A DNA stretch of 64,000 bases from Bacillota bacterium (GTDB lineage Bacteria; Bacillota; Clostridia; Oscillospirales; Ruminococcaceae). The DNA is taken from assembly GCA_023415575.1 (NCBI GenBank), contig JAEZKF010000020.1:1-64000 (forward strand). The letters are read 5' to 3'. Under the pieces are notes generated by a model. It saw only the letters and a program-made list of their open reading frames with translations. It searched no databases and was not told the origin of the DNA. A program made the position numbers and the translations under genes. The stretch's first letter is position 1, and every line of letters begins with the position of its first letter. This document shows positions 16,714-25,916 of the stretch, one piece after another.

Positions 16714-17784
16714 ATGGCCGGCTCCAAAACCGAAAAAGCCACCCCAAAACGAAAACAGGACGAGCGAAAAAAGGGCAATATCTTTCAAAGCAAAGATGTT
16801 GTCAGCGCTTTTTCCCTGTTAATCATGTTTTACTCTCTTAAGCTGCTTAGCTCTTTTCTGTATGGGTACCTAGACCTCTTTATACAGAGAACCTACAGAA
16901 GACTCACCGATATAACCATCCTTTCCATTACGGATGGGGTAGAGGTATTCCGCGATTTTGTTGTCGCAATTGCAATCCTATCAGGGCCCTTATTGCTAAT
17001 TTCGGTGGCTGTCACGGTCCTGTTTTCTGTGGCCCAGACCCGCTTTTTGTTCTCCACTGAGCCTCTTAAGTTTAAGTTTTCCCGCTTAAACCCATTACAG
17101 GGATTTCGACGGTTGTTTTCCATCCGCTCAGTTGTGGAGCTGGTTAAAGCACTTGCAAAGATAGCTTTAGTTGTTGCCATTCTCTACAATGAGATTATGG
17201 ATCGCATTAAGGAGCTTCCATCCTTATACGAAATTGACCTCCTGCAGGGCATCATCTATGTCTGCGAAAGCGTTATTTCTTTGGTACTGACAATTTCCAT
17301 TCTCTTTATCGGACTTTCTGTCGTTGACTATGTGTATCAGTGGTGGGAATACGAGCGTAGCCTCCGCATGACAAAGCAGGAGGTCAAAGAGGAGTACAAG
17401 CAGCTAGAAGGTGACCCGAAGATCAAGGCGCAGATTAAGGAAAAGCAGCGCCAGATGGCCCAGATGCGCATGATGCAGCAGGTGCCTACTGCAGATGTAG
17501 TAATCCGTAACCCGACGCATTATGCTGTTGCCATCCGCTACAAGCCCGGCGAAAACAACGCCCCGGTTGTTGTGGCAAAGGGCGCCGATTTGGTTGCACT
17601 GCGCATCATATCGGTTGCGCAGGAGAACAACGTACATATCACTGAAAATGTACCGCTGGCCCGTGCCCTGTATGAGGCCGTGGAAATAGACCATGAAATA
17701 CCCGCGACCTTCTATGTTGCTGTTGCTGAGGTGCTCGCGTTTGTATATAACCTCAAGAATAAAGGCAAACACCCGAACAGATAA
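16714..17784 (+). CDS. flhB: Flagellar export specificity switch protein FlhB
   Basis: A 356-residue protein with a basic N-terminus (KTEKATPKRKQDERKKGNIF), four membrane helices (about 30-215), and a cytoplasmic domain with the self-cleaving NPTH motif (ADVVIRNPTHYAVAIRYKPG). Cleavage within NPTH changes export specificity from hook to filament substrates under FliK control. The gene follows fliR; flhA comes after a 127-base gap. Confidence 0.96.
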   Translation: MAGSKTEKATPKRKQDERKKGNIFQSKDVVSAFSLLIMFYSLKLLSSFLYGYLDLFIQRTYRRLTDITILSITDGVEVFRDFVVAIAILSGPLLLISVAVTVLFSVAQTRFLFSTEPLKFKFSRLNPLQGFRRLFSIRSVVELVKALAKIALVVAILYNEIMDRIKELPSLYEIDLLQGIIYVCESVISLVLTISILFIGLSVVDYVYQWWEYERSLRMTKQEVKEEYKQLEGDPKIKAQIKEKQRQMAQMRMMQQVPTADVVIRNPTHYAVAIRYKPGENNAPVVVAKGADLVALRIISVAQENNVHITENVPLARALYEAVEIDHEIPATFYVAVAEVLAFVYNLKNKGKHPNR

Positions 17785-17911
17785 CAGCTTTTTACTCCTT
17801 AACAAGACAAGTTCAGCTTATGAGGCTCCGCATTCCTGAAGGAATGGACGGGGCAGACGATAGATATATGAGAATTTCCTAGCCCAACATGTGGCGGAAC
17901 GGACGATGCAC

Positions 17912-19960
17912 ATGAAGCTATTCCAAAACAGTATAGCGATTTTTATAGTTATAATTGTTGTATTCATCATCATACCGCTGCCTGCGGCTTTATTGGATAT
18001 GATGTTTATTCTAAACATCACATTGTCGCTGATTATTCTTTTGATGTCCATGTACATAAAGACATCGCTTGAGTTTTCCGCGTTTCCATCCCTATTGCTG
18101 ATTACAACGCTGTTTCGATTGTCGCTAAACATATCCAGTACCCGCCTTATCCTTTCCAACGGCGGTAAGGCAGGTCAAGTTATCGCCGCATTCGGCGACT
18201 TTGTTGTAGGCGGTAATCCGGTTGTTGGTTTTGTAATCTTTCTTATCATCGTTATCGTGCAGTTTGTCGTTATTACAAAGGGTGCCGAGCGCGTATCTGA
18301 GGTTGCAGCTCGTTTTACCTTGGATGCAATGCCCGGTAAGCAGATGGCAATCGATGCTGATTTAAACGCCGGTTTGATTGACGAGCAAACCGCCCGTAAG
18401 CGCCGTTCCGATGTTCAGCGTGAAGCGGACTTCTTCGGCTCCATGGACGGTGCCTCGAAGTTCGTAAAGGGCGACGCCATCATTTCGATTATTGTAACTG
18501 CCATCAATCTTTTAGGTGGTATGGCGACCGGCATGCTCTCGGGCGGCATGGATTTTGGACAGGTCTGGAATACCTACGCCATCGCAACCGTCGGTGACGG
18601 TCTTGTGTCTCAGCTGCCGGCGCTCTTGATTTCCACCGCAACCGGTATGCTCGTAACCCGAACTGCATCGGAGAACAACCTGAACACCGACCTCACAAGG
18701 CAGTTTGCAGCGCAGCCGACCGCATTTATCATTGCAGGCTCTGTTGCCGCATGTCTGATATTTGTACCGGGTTTTCCGACGTTTCAAATTATTCTGGTAT
18801 CGGTGGCCCTTATAGCACTCGGACTCAGGCTCAGAAGCTCCATGAACAAGGCACTACTGGCATCAGCGGCCGAGCAGGAGCAGCCTGAGGTTGAACTCTC
18901 CGAAACAAGCTTCTATAAAAACATCGATAACGTTTATACCCTGCTCAATGTCGAGCAGATTGAAATGACCTTTGGCTACAGCCTTTTGCCGCTCGTAGAT
19001 GAATCAAGCGGCGGCAGCTTTATCGACCGCGTTGTGATGTTCCGCAAGCAGTTTGCCATTGATATGGGTATGGTTGTGCCGTCAGTCCGAATGAGAGACA
19101 ACGGCCAGCTTAACCCCAACCAATACACCATTCGGTTAAAGGGTGAGGAAATCGCAAGGGGCGAGGTACTCGTTGACCATTATCTTGCGCTAAACCCCGG
19201 CGAGGTCACCGAGAACATCGACGGCATCGACACCATTGAGCCGGCTTTCGGAATCCCCGCAAAATGGATTCCGGCATCAAGGCGCGAGGCAGCCGAGATG
19301 GCAGGCTACACTGTCATCGACCCGACCTCGGTTATCATTACACACCTCTCCGAGGTTATTAAGGCGCACGCACATGAGCTGTTAACCCGTCAGGAGGTCA
19401 ATACGCTCATTAACAACCTTAAGAAGACTAACGCTGTTTTGGTGGACGAGGTTATTCCCAATATCGTCACGCCCGGCGACCTGCAAAAGGTGCTTGCAAA
19501 CCTCTTGCGCGAGGGTATTCCCATCCGCGATATGGAGACCATCATCGAAACATTGGGCGATTACGGCAACACGCTCAAGGATACGGACATGCTTACCGAG
19601 TATGTCAGACAGGCTCTCAAACGCACTATTACGCGCAAGTTTGCACAAGCAAATCAACTGCATGTTATTACGCTTGATACCGAAACTGAGAACCTCATCA
19701 TGGGTGCGGTTAAGAAAACCGACCATGGTTCTTACCTAGCACTCGACCCGGATACGGTGCAAAAGATAGCATCTTCCTTAATCGCGCAGATTAACAAGAT
19801 TAAGGATCTGATGCCGACGCCCATCATCCTGACCTCGCCGATTGTACGCATCTACTTTAAAAGGCTCGCCGACCAGTTTGTAAACGGCATTGTTGTGTTG
19901 TCGTTCAGCGAGATTGATAATTCCGTGCAGATTCAAGCAGTCGGCAACATAGCAATTTAG
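17912..19960 (+). CDS. flhA: Flagellar export gate protein FlhA
   Basis: About 682 residues. The N-terminal half has around eight membrane helices plus the conserved loop GKQMAIDADLNAGLIDEQTA and the downstream RREADFFG-like segment. The large cytoplasmic domain (about 340-682) forms the nonameric docking ring for export chaperones. GTG 17891 and ATG 17906 are in frame, but GGAACGGA (17896-17903) best fits ATG 17912. flhF and flhG, usual downstream neighbours, are absent; fliA follows instead. Confidence 0.95.
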   Translation: MKLFQNSIAIFIVIIVVFIIIPLPAALLDMMFILNITLSLIILLMSMYIKTSLEFSAFPSLLLITTLFRLSLNISSTRLILSNGGKAGQVIAAFGDFVVGGNPVVGFVIFLIIVIVQFVVITKGAERVSEVAARFTLDAMPGKQMAIDADLNAGLIDEQTARKRRSDVQREADFFGSMDGASKFVKGDAIISIIVTAINLLGGMATGMLSGGMDFGQVWNTYAIATVGDGLVSQLPALLISTATGMLVTRTASENNLNTDLTRQFAAQPTAFIIAGSVAACLIFVPGFPTFQIILVSVALIALGLRLRSSMNKALLASAAEQEQPEVELSETSFYKNIDNVYTLLNVEQIEMTFGYSLLPLVDESSGGSFIDRVVMFRKQFAIDMGMVVPSVRMRDNGQLNPNQYTIRLKGEEIARGEVLVDHYLALNPGEVTENIDGIDTIEPAFGIPAKWIPASRREAAEMAGYTVIDPTSVIITHLSEVIKAHAHELLTRQEVNTLINNLKKTNAVLVDEVIPNIVTPGDLQKVLANLLREGIPIRDMETIIETLGDYGNTLKDTDMLTEYVRQALKRTITRKFAQANQLHVITLDTETENLIMGAVKKTDHGSYLALDPDTVQKIASSLIAQINKIKDLMPTPIILTSPIVRIYFKRLADQFVNGIVVLSFSEIDNSVQIQAVGNIAI

Positions 19961-19982
19961 TCCTGTCCGACAGGGGGTGGGG

Positions 19983-20759
19983 ATGCTGTTTTTAAAACCG
20001 CAAACTCAAATAGATTATCAAACGTGGAAACAGTACAGCCAGACCAAGGACCCTGCGCTCCGCAACGAGATTGTTATGCACTACAGTTACATTGTAAAGT
20101 TCATTGTAATCAAGATGAGCAGCATGTTCCGTAGTGTAGCCGAACAGGACGACCTGATTAACGAAGGTATCGTAGCCCTGATGGATGCCGTGGAGCGTTA
20201 TGACATAGACCGAGAGGTTAAGTTTGAAACCTACGCATCCATCCGTGTAAAGGGTGCCATTATCGATTATGTCCGCAAGCAGGACTGGGTGCCCCGCCGC
20301 GTTAGAAAGAATGCGCGTAACCTTGAGGATGCAACCTCGACGCTGTGGGCACAGCTTGGACGCCAGCCGACCGATGGGGAGTTAGCGGAAAGCTTAAACA
20401 TCAGCATCGAGGAACTGCACAACAATATGGCGCAGGCCTATCATGCAAACATCATCTCCTTTGAGGAGCTTCTGGAAGAAGGCGTGGCAGGCGCAGAGAT
20501 TGCCGCCGCCAATATGAGTTCATCCGCCGATGCACCGGAAGAGGCCCTGTTTTCGCAGGAACTAAAGGATGTTTTATCAAACACAATTGAACAGCTGCCG
20601 GAAAAAGAGAGATTAGTGGTGGCTATGTACTACTTTGAACACCTAAAGCTCAGAGAAATCGCCGAGGTCTTACAGGTGAGCGAATCGCGAGTTTGTCAAT
20701 TGCATACCTCGGCCGTTGCCAAAATGAAAAGGACAGTTGAGGCATATATCAAGGGATAA
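19983..20759 (+). CDS. fliA: Flagellar/motility sigma factor FliA (SigD, sigma-28)
   Basis: A 258-residue group 3 sigma factor of the FliA/WhiG type. Region 2 (NEIVMHYSYIVKFIVIKM to FETYASIRVKGAIIDYVRKQ, DWVPRR), region 3 (LGRQPTDGELAESLNI) and region 4 (LPEKERLVVAMYYFEHLKLR, EIAEVLQVSESRVCQLHTSA) are complete. It directs transcription of late flagellar and chemotaxis genes. ATG 19983 follows the Shine-Dalgarno-like AGGGGGT. GTG 19977 is an alternative start. Confidence 0.95.
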   Translation: MLFLKPQTQIDYQTWKQYSQTKDPALRNEIVMHYSYIVKFIVIKMSSMFRSVAEQDDLINEGIVALMDAVERYDIDREVKFETYASIRVKGAIIDYVRKQDWVPRRVRKNARNLEDATSTLWAQLGRQPTDGELAESLNISIEELHNNMAQAYHANIISFEELLEEGVAGAEIAAANMSSSADAPEEALFSQELKDVLSNTIEQLPEKERLVVAMYYFEHLKLREIAEVLQVSESRVCQLHTSAVAKMKRTVEAYIKG

Positions 20760-20798
20760 TACCGGCAAGACTTATCTATCGCCAGGGAGGTTACTGTT

Positions 20799-21569
20799 AT
20801 GGTAAGAGGTTTTTATACACTGGGATCCGGCATGCTGTCACTGCAGCGTTCGCTCGATACCATCAGCAATAACGTAGCAAACATTCAAACAGCCGGATAT
20901 AAGAGAAAGATGCTGACCACCAGTACCTTTGACCAGCAGCTTGTAGCCAGAATGGAATCCGGCAACAGTGGCCGCATCGGTAAGGGCGCAATTGTGCGCT
21001 ATGTTGATGTTCTGCACACCGATTACAGCCAAAGCAGCCTGACAGAAACCAATATTCCGTTCGATATCGCCTTAGTCGGGGATGGTTTTTTCCGCCTTCA
21101 GCCGTTTAATGAAGATATGGAGAACACCCTGCTTACCAGAAACGGTCATTTCACATTAGATGAAGAAGGCTACCTCATACTGGAAGGCGGGGGACGGGTG
21201 TTGGGCGAAAGCGGTCCGATTATGCTCGGCACCTCAAACTTCTCGGTGGATGAGGACGGCTATGTTTACCTTCAGGGTGATGACAGCCCCGTAGACCGTA
21301 TCTCCCTTGCATATCCCACAGACTACGACAATCTCGTTGTGTACGCCGAGGGGCTTTATATCGATAACAACCCAAATCAGGTACAGGCGGACGAAACGAC
21401 CTATTCTACCTCTTTTTTGCAGGGTAAGCTGGAGACCTCAAACGTTGATATGGCTGAGGAAACGGCCGCCCTGATGGATGCCAGCCGCACCTTCCAGACT
21501 TATAGTCAGGCGCTTAAGATTATCGACAGTATCAACTCCAAGGCAATTTCCGAAATAGGTAAGGTATAA
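20799..21569 (+). CDS. flgF: Flagellar rod protein, FlgF/FlhO type
   Basis: A 256-residue axial protein. The N-terminal rod motif (LSLQRSLDTISNNVANIQTA, GYKRK) and the C-terminal motif (LETSNVDMAEETAALMDASR TFQTY, shown split) are clear. In B. subtilis the equivalent pair is FlhO-FlhP, thought to build the rod. The precise FlgF versus FlgG assignment cannot be settled by eye. It is the first of two paralogous rod genes placed right after fliA, apart from the flgBC cluster. Confidence 0.85.
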   Translation: MVRGFYTLGSGMLSLQRSLDTISNNVANIQTAGYKRKMLTTSTFDQQLVARMESGNSGRIGKGAIVRYVDVLHTDYSQSSLTETNIPFDIALVGDGFFRLQPFNEDMENTLLTRNGHFTLDEEGYLILEGGGRVLGESGPIMLGTSNFSVDEDGYVYLQGDDSPVDRISLAYPTDYDNLVVYAEGLYIDNNPNQVQADETTYSTSFLQGKLETSNVDMAEETAALMDASRTFQTYSQALKIIDSINSKAISEIGKV

Positions 21570-21586
21570 GGAAAGGGGAGTAACAT

Positions 21587-22315
21587 ATGAACACTGCCTT
21601 TTATACAGCCTCTTCAGGTGTGATTTACCTGCAGAGAAGTATGGATGTTACCGCGAATAATATTGCAAACGCAGATACCCCCGGCTTTAAGGCCTCGGTA
21701 TCGTCGTTTTCCGACCTGCTCTACTCTAATATTCATCGAAAGCAAGATGAGCTTACCAACAACCTAAAGGTAGGGCATGGAACCCGGCTTTCGGGTATTA
21801 CACTTCAGTATAATCAGGGTGCTTTGCTCCCGACTGACAGAGAACTGGACTTTTCCATAGTTGGTGACGGCTTCTTTGCGGTGGAAAACGAAAACGGCGA
21901 GCGGTTTTACACCCGAGCAGGAAACTTCTACGTTAAGCTTGAGGATGATGTCGCTTATCTTACTACGGCCTCGGGCGATTATGTGCTCAGCCCGGATGGA
22001 GACCGCATAGAGCTCAACGCAGACGGCGGGCCTGTGAACTTAGAGAATATCGCGACGCGTATCGGCGTGTATACTTTCTCAAACCCATATGCCTTATTGC
22101 AGGAGGGCAGCAACTATTACACCGCTACCGAGGCAGCAGGTGAAGCTATGCCTAGCGAGAGCTATAGCCTCAAACAGGGCTTCCTTGAGTCCTCCAATGC
22201 TGAGCTCAGCAAGGAAATGGTAAACATCATCACAACCCAGCGTGCATTCCAGTTCAATGCGCGTGTTGTTCAGGCAGCCGATGAACTCCAGGCGACGGTT
22301 AACAACCTTCGCTAA
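21587..22315 (+). CDS. flgG: Flagellar rod protein, FlgG/FlhP type
   Basis: A 242-residue axial protein starting MNTAFYTASSGVIYLQRSMD with VTANNIANADTPGFK. The C-terminus carries FLESSNAELSKEMVNIITTQ and RAFQFNARVVQ, the typical FlgG/FlgE axial ending. It probably forms the distal rod. It follows the FlgF-type gene by 17 bases with GGAAAGGGGAG upstream. The two genes share architecture but are clearly diverged in sequence. Confidence 0.87.
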   Translation: MNTAFYTASSGVIYLQRSMDVTANNIANADTPGFKASVSSFSDLLYSNIHRKQDELTNNLKVGHGTRLSGITLQYNQGALLPTDRELDFSIVGDGFFAVENENGERFYTRAGNFYVKLEDDVAYLTTASGDYVLSPDGDRIELNADGGPVNLENIATRIGVYTFSNPYALLQEGSNYYTATEAAGEAMPSESYSLKQGFLESSNAELSKEMVNIITTQRAFQFNARVVQAADELQATVNNLR

Positions 22316-22355
22316 CAAATACACCCTTCACACTACTTCTTAGGAGGTCTCATAG

Positions 22356-22979
22356 ATGGGTACATTGCGGTACGACCAATTAAACGATATGCATATTGAT
22401 GTGTTGCGTGAGCTTGGCAACATAGGGGCCGGAAATGCGGCTACAGCGCTTTCCACCATGCTGATGCAAACGGTAAATATGTCTGTTCCAAAAGTAAAGG
22501 TAATCGACTTTACAGACTTAACCTACATTCTTGGCGGACCGGAGAATATCGTGGTCGGTATCCTTACCCATATCTATGAAGACGTTAAAGGGATGATTAT
22601 GTTCATCCTTGAGCAGAAGTTTGCCCATGTAGTGGTAAACATCCTGCTCGGCAAAGAGATTACGGATTATACCGAGCTTACCGATGTGGATTTTTCTGCA
22701 CTCACCGAGATTGGCAATATCATGGCCGGATCATATGTTAATGCCATCTCATCCCTTACGGGTCTTAAGATTAACATTATGGTGCCCTCGATTACGGTTG
22801 ACATGGCGGGCGCTATATTAAGTGTACCTGCAGTGGAACTCAGTATGACGGGCGATAAAGTGTTGTATATCGAAGAAGATTTCATCGGTTCGAGCGAGAC
22901 AGTCAAAAGCTGTATGCTACTTATCCCCGAGATGGATTCACTGAAAACAATAATGGAACGTCTGGGGATTGATGTATGA
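22356..22979 (+). CDS. cheC: CheY-P phosphatase CheC
   Basis: A 207-residue protein with both CheC phosphatase sites intact: E-L-G-N with proline 22 residues after the asparagine (LRELGNIGAGNAATALSTM ... P) and E-I-G-N with the same spacing (LTEIGNIMAGSYVNAISSL ... P). CheC removes phosphate from CheY-P and binds CheD, forming a feedback loop to receptors. The stop overlaps the cheD start by ATGA (22976-22979), so the two are translationally coupled. Confidence 0.95.
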   Translation: MGTLRYDQLNDMHIDVLRELGNIGAGNAATALSTMLMQTVNMSVPKVKVIDFTDLTYILGGPENIVVGILTHIYEDVKGMIMFILEQKFAHVVVNILLGKEITDYTELTDVDFSALTEIGNIMAGSYVNAISSLTGLKINIMVPSITVDMAGAILSVPAVELSMTGDKVLYIEEDFIGSSETVKSCMLLIPEMDSLKTIMERLGIDV

Positions 22980-23473
22980 GTAACCTGATAACGGTGGGAA
23001 TATCCGACATGAAGGTAGCCACCAAGCCCGACCGGCTGATTACATATGCCCTTGGTTCCTGTGTCGGAATTTGCTTGTATGACACACAAACCTGTGTATC
23101 CGGAATGGCCCACATCATGCTGCCAAGCAGTGAGCAGTGCATTCAAAACGACAACAAGATGAAGTTTGCTGATACTGCAATCATTATGCTCATCAATAAG
23201 ATGGAGCAGATAGGGGCATCCAAGTCGCGCATGGTGGCGAAAATTGCGGGCGGCGCACAGATGTTTAAGGTGGACACTACTTACGGTGCCGGCGAGAATA
23301 TCATGAACATCGGCCAGCGCAACGTTACCGCGGTAAAAAAGAAGCTCGCCGAGGTCAACATCAAGATTGTAGCAGAGGATACGGGAAAGAACTACGGACG
23401 TACGGTTGAATTTTTATCGGAGACTGGCATTATGATGGTAAGATCTATCGGGAGAGCAAGTCTGGAGCTATGA
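22976..23473 (+). CDS. cheD: Chemoreceptor glutamine deamidase CheD
   Basis: A 165-residue protein with the CheD active-site region: the cysteine in YALGSCVGICLYD and the histidine in SGMAHIMLP. KIAGGAQMF and FLSETGIMMVRSIGRASL are further conserved parts. CheD deamidates glutamines in chemoreceptors and stimulates CheC. It overlaps cheC by four bases. No receptor gene lies in the window. Confidence 0.95.
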   Translation: MSNLITVGISDMKVATKPDRLITYALGSCVGICLYDTQTCVSGMAHIMLPSSEQCIQNDNKMKFADTAIIMLINKMEQIGASKSRMVAKIAGGAQMFKVDTTYGAGENIMNIGQRNVTAVKKKLAEVNIKIVAEDTGKNYGRTVEFLSETGIMMVRSIGRASLEL

Positions 23474-23512
23474 TGTATGCTTATCGGCTCAGTGTGATAG
23501 GAGGTTACAACC

Positions 23513-24931
23513 GTGGCTGATCAAAACAATCAAATCGAAAAAATCCAAATTGAGGCAGAACCCATTGATGCTGAGTACCGTGTTGAGATTTCCGACGATC
23601 ATCTGAGAGCTTACATCTCGGTAACCACCCCGGAAAATGGGGGGCAGGAGATTACGCTTAGTAACCTGTATCAAGCACTGAAGGATGAAGGCGTAGTCTA
23701 TGGACTGAAAGAACAAGAGCTTAAACGTATTGCCCTTGGCAGAATCTACGAGCGAAAGATGCTGGTGGCCGAGGGAGTACCTGCACAGAACGGAAAAGAC
23801 GGAGAGATTTTCGAGCGCTTTGTACTCGGTGCGACCGGAGTTCCAAAGATCAATGTCGACGGCTCTGTGGATTATAAGCAGCTCAACCTAATTCATAACG
23901 TAACAAAGGGTCAGGTTCTTTGTGAGATTATCCCGCCGACTGACGGTGTTAAGGGTATGACGGTCAAAGGGCAGGAGATTATGCCTGCACGCGGCCGCGA
24001 TGCAAGACCCCCGACAGGCAGGAACGTTTTACTCACCGAGGATGGCACTAAGGTCTATGCGGCTATCGATGGCAACCTGACTCGGCACGGCAGCTCGCTT
24101 GATGTAGATGACACGTTCACCGTCAACGGTGATGTAGATAACTCAATCGGCAACATCGACTTTATCGGCAATGTTGTTGTCAAAGGCGATGTTAAATCGG
24201 GTTTTAGCATCAAAGCAGGCGGCAGCATACGGGTAAACGGCATCGTAGAGGCTGCAACTCTTCACGCCGAAAAGGAGATTACCCTTTCCGGTGCAAACGG
24301 ACAGGGTGGCGGAAGGATTTATTCCGGTTCCGACTTAACAGCTAACTTCCTAGAAAACGTCATTATAGAAGCAAAGGGATCGGTAACAGCCAACTCCATC
24401 ATGTATTGCCATATCAAGTGCGGCGGAACACTGGAGCTAAAGGGCAGAAATGCCTGTATCATAGGCGGTACCTATATCGTGGCCCTTGATGTGATAGCGA
24501 AGATGATTGGTTCTCCATCTCATGCGCGCACGGAACTGACGCTTGGTTCTTCTACAACGCTTGTGGATGAAACAAACGCCATCAGTCTGAAGTTAAGACA
24601 GATAGAGAATGATATTGTAAAGCTTTCGCAAGCTATCGCATTTTTAACTGCAAAGGATGCAAGCACCTTATCAAAAGATAAACTCAAGCTCCTTGAACAG
24701 GTTAAATATAACCATGAACATTTGCTTTTAGAGAAAGAAAAGCTCGCGAAGCGTTATGAGGCATTAACAGAGGAGTTAACAAAACCGAACACCAGCAAGA
24801 TTATCTGTAAGGGAACCATCTATACAGGCACCCGCATAACAATAGGAAGCTCCTCTGTGCAACTGACAGAAGACAAGAACAATGCCTTGGTTTATTACTC
24901 TGACAACGATATTGTGTTTGGCACCGCTTAA
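23513..24931 (+). CDS. FapA family (DUF342) protein
   Basis: A 472-residue protein. An N-terminal region is followed by beta-helix-like repeats (about 190-330) with many G and I/V turns, such as NGDVDNSIGNIDFIGNVVVK and KAGGSIRVNGIVEA. A coiled-coil segment (about 355-420) comes next and a short beta tail ends it. This is the DUF342/FapA (flagellar assembly protein A) pattern. The molecular role is uncertain; homologues are linked to flagellar or surface-organelle placement. GTG 23513 follows GATAGGAGG. It lies near the end of the flagellar operon. Confidence 0.85.
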   Translation: MADQNNQIEKIQIEAEPIDAEYRVEISDDHLRAYISVTTPENGGQEITLSNLYQALKDEGVVYGLKEQELKRIALGRIYERKMLVAEGVPAQNGKDGEIFERFVLGATGVPKINVDGSVDYKQLNLIHNVTKGQVLCEIIPPTDGVKGMTVKGQEIMPARGRDARPPTGRNVLLTEDGTKVYAAIDGNLTRHGSSLDVDDTFTVNGDVDNSIGNIDFIGNVVVKGDVKSGFSIKAGGSIRVNGIVEAATLHAEKEITLSGANGQGGGRIYSGSDLTANFLENVIIEAKGSVTANSIMYCHIKCGGTLELKGRNACIIGGTYIVALDVIAKMIGSPSHARTELTLGSSTTLVDETNAISLKLRQIENDIVKLSQAIAFLTAKDASTLSKDKLKLLEQVKYNHEHLLLEKEKLAKRYEALTEELTKPNTSKIICKGTIYTGTRITIGSSSVQLTEDKNNALVYYSDNDIVFGTA

Positions 24932-24949
24932 AGGCAGGGAGTGTTTTGC

Positions 24950-25570
24950 TTGAGATTCATCCAGCAGAAAGTAGAAATCTATAATATGACCGATGTGATG
25001 CTGGCTTCCGGTTCATTGGTAGATTTAAGCGATGATCACATGGAGATTGTAGGGGAGCTTTTCCCGCATTTTGAGAGGGGAGAAAACCTCAAAGTCTGCG
25101 TGTATGACGATATGCGAGGCATCTGCTGGTATCTCACATCGGTAGACTATGCTACCATGGATCGGCTGATACTGACAGATTTTAACCTGTTGGATGTGAT
25201 TCAGCGAAGAAAAAGCATTAAGGTTAAAACAACCTTCCACACCAACATCTATGTCATATATGCCGGAGATGATAATAGAGTCACCCTAGACACCCCGATT
25301 CCGATTACGGTAAAGGACATCAGCGTTGGCGGTATCTATTTTATTGCCGAGCGCATTTTCCTAGAAGGCAGTCACTTTGAGTTCTTCTTTAACCAAGGGC
25401 CAAAGCACCTGCGCATCAAAACAAGAATTCTAAGAAAACAAGAGCTCTCGGGAGAAAAGTGGGGCTATGGCTGTCAGTTTGTTGACATCACCGAAAAGGA
25501 ACAGGATATACTCTTTGCCTTCCTGTGGGAGGAGCAGCGTCAGCAACTTAAGCGCCTTAGACTCGAATAA
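24950..25570 (+). CDS. PilZ domain protein, YcgR-like
   Basis: About 206 residues with a YcgR-like N-terminal domain (about 1-90) and a PilZ domain (about 95-195). The second c-di-GMP motif D-x-S-x-x-G is present (DISVGGIYF). The first, normally R-x3-R, reads RKSIK within IQRRKSIKV, so the last arginine is lysine. YcgR-type proteins brake the motor on binding c-di-GMP. TTG 24950 has AGGCAGGGAG at 8-base spacing, while GTG 24941 abuts that site. It is the last gene of the operon, before a terminator. Confidence 0.82.
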   Translation: MRFIQQKVEIYNMTDVMLASGSLVDLSDDHMEIVGELFPHFERGENLKVCVYDDMRGICWYLTSVDYATMDRLILTDFNLLDVIQRRKSIKVKTTFHTNIYVIYAGDDNRVTLDTPIPITVKDISVGGIYFIAERIFLEGSHFEFFFNQGPKHLRIKTRILRKQELSGEKWGYGCQFVDITEKEQDILFAFLWEEQRQQLKRLRLE

Positions 25571-25574
25571 AAAA

Positions 25575-25605
25575 GCCCGCCGATGAGGGCGGGCGAAGTT
25601 TTATC
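25575..25605. terminator. Bidirectional intrinsic terminator
   Basis: GCCCGCC (25575-25581) pairs with GGCGGGC (25588-25594) around a 6-base loop. On the minus strand the stem is followed by TTTTTT, a classic terminator for the minus-strand pair ending at 25605. On the plus strand it is followed by GAAGTTTT, a weaker T-run that would end the flagellar operon. Confidence 0.88.
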
Positions 25606-25916
25606 TACTCATTGTTTGTTGGTGTATTATCTTGGGCGGTTTGCTTTTTTATTTCACTTGAAAGCCTTAATAGGTCGGCATAGATAATTGCTATCACTTC
25701 AAAAAGCTCGGGAGGAATATTGCTGCCAATCTCTAGCATAGCAAGCATATTCGCCGTGGTGTCATCGCGGTAGATGGGAATTCCGCTTTGGTCAGCAATA
25801 TCAATAATCTTCTCCGCGACGTAGCCGTAACCCGAGGCGACGATAATCGGCGCCATGTCCGACTGCGGATTGTATTTCAGGGCCGCGGCTATCTCCTTTT
25901 TCTTATACCCGGACAT
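25605..25916 (-). CDS. FlhB C-terminal-domain homologue (YlqH/FhlB type)
   Basis: A 103-residue protein matching only the cytoplasmic domain of FlhB: AAALKYNPQSDMAPIIVASG, GYVAEKIIDIADQSGIPIYR, then PPELFEVIAIIYADLLRL. The NPTH cleavage site and all membrane helices of FlhB are missing. In B. subtilis the similar YlqH accompanies YlqG. Its role is not established; it may substitute for cleaved FlhBc or regulate export. ATG 25916 has AGGAG at 8-base spacing and overlaps the 3' end of the upstream gene. Confidence 0.85.
   Translation of the reverse strand: MSGYKKKEIAAALKYNPQSDMAPIIVASGYGYVAEKIIDIADQSGIPIYRDDTTANMLAMLEIGSNIPPELFEVIAIIYADLLRLSSEIKKQTAQDNTPTNNE

Noticed and set aside
17831..17846. 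Small hairpin CATTCC-TGAA-GGAATG between flhB and flhA
   Set aside because: Only 6 bp and no T-run or other context; chance is likely.
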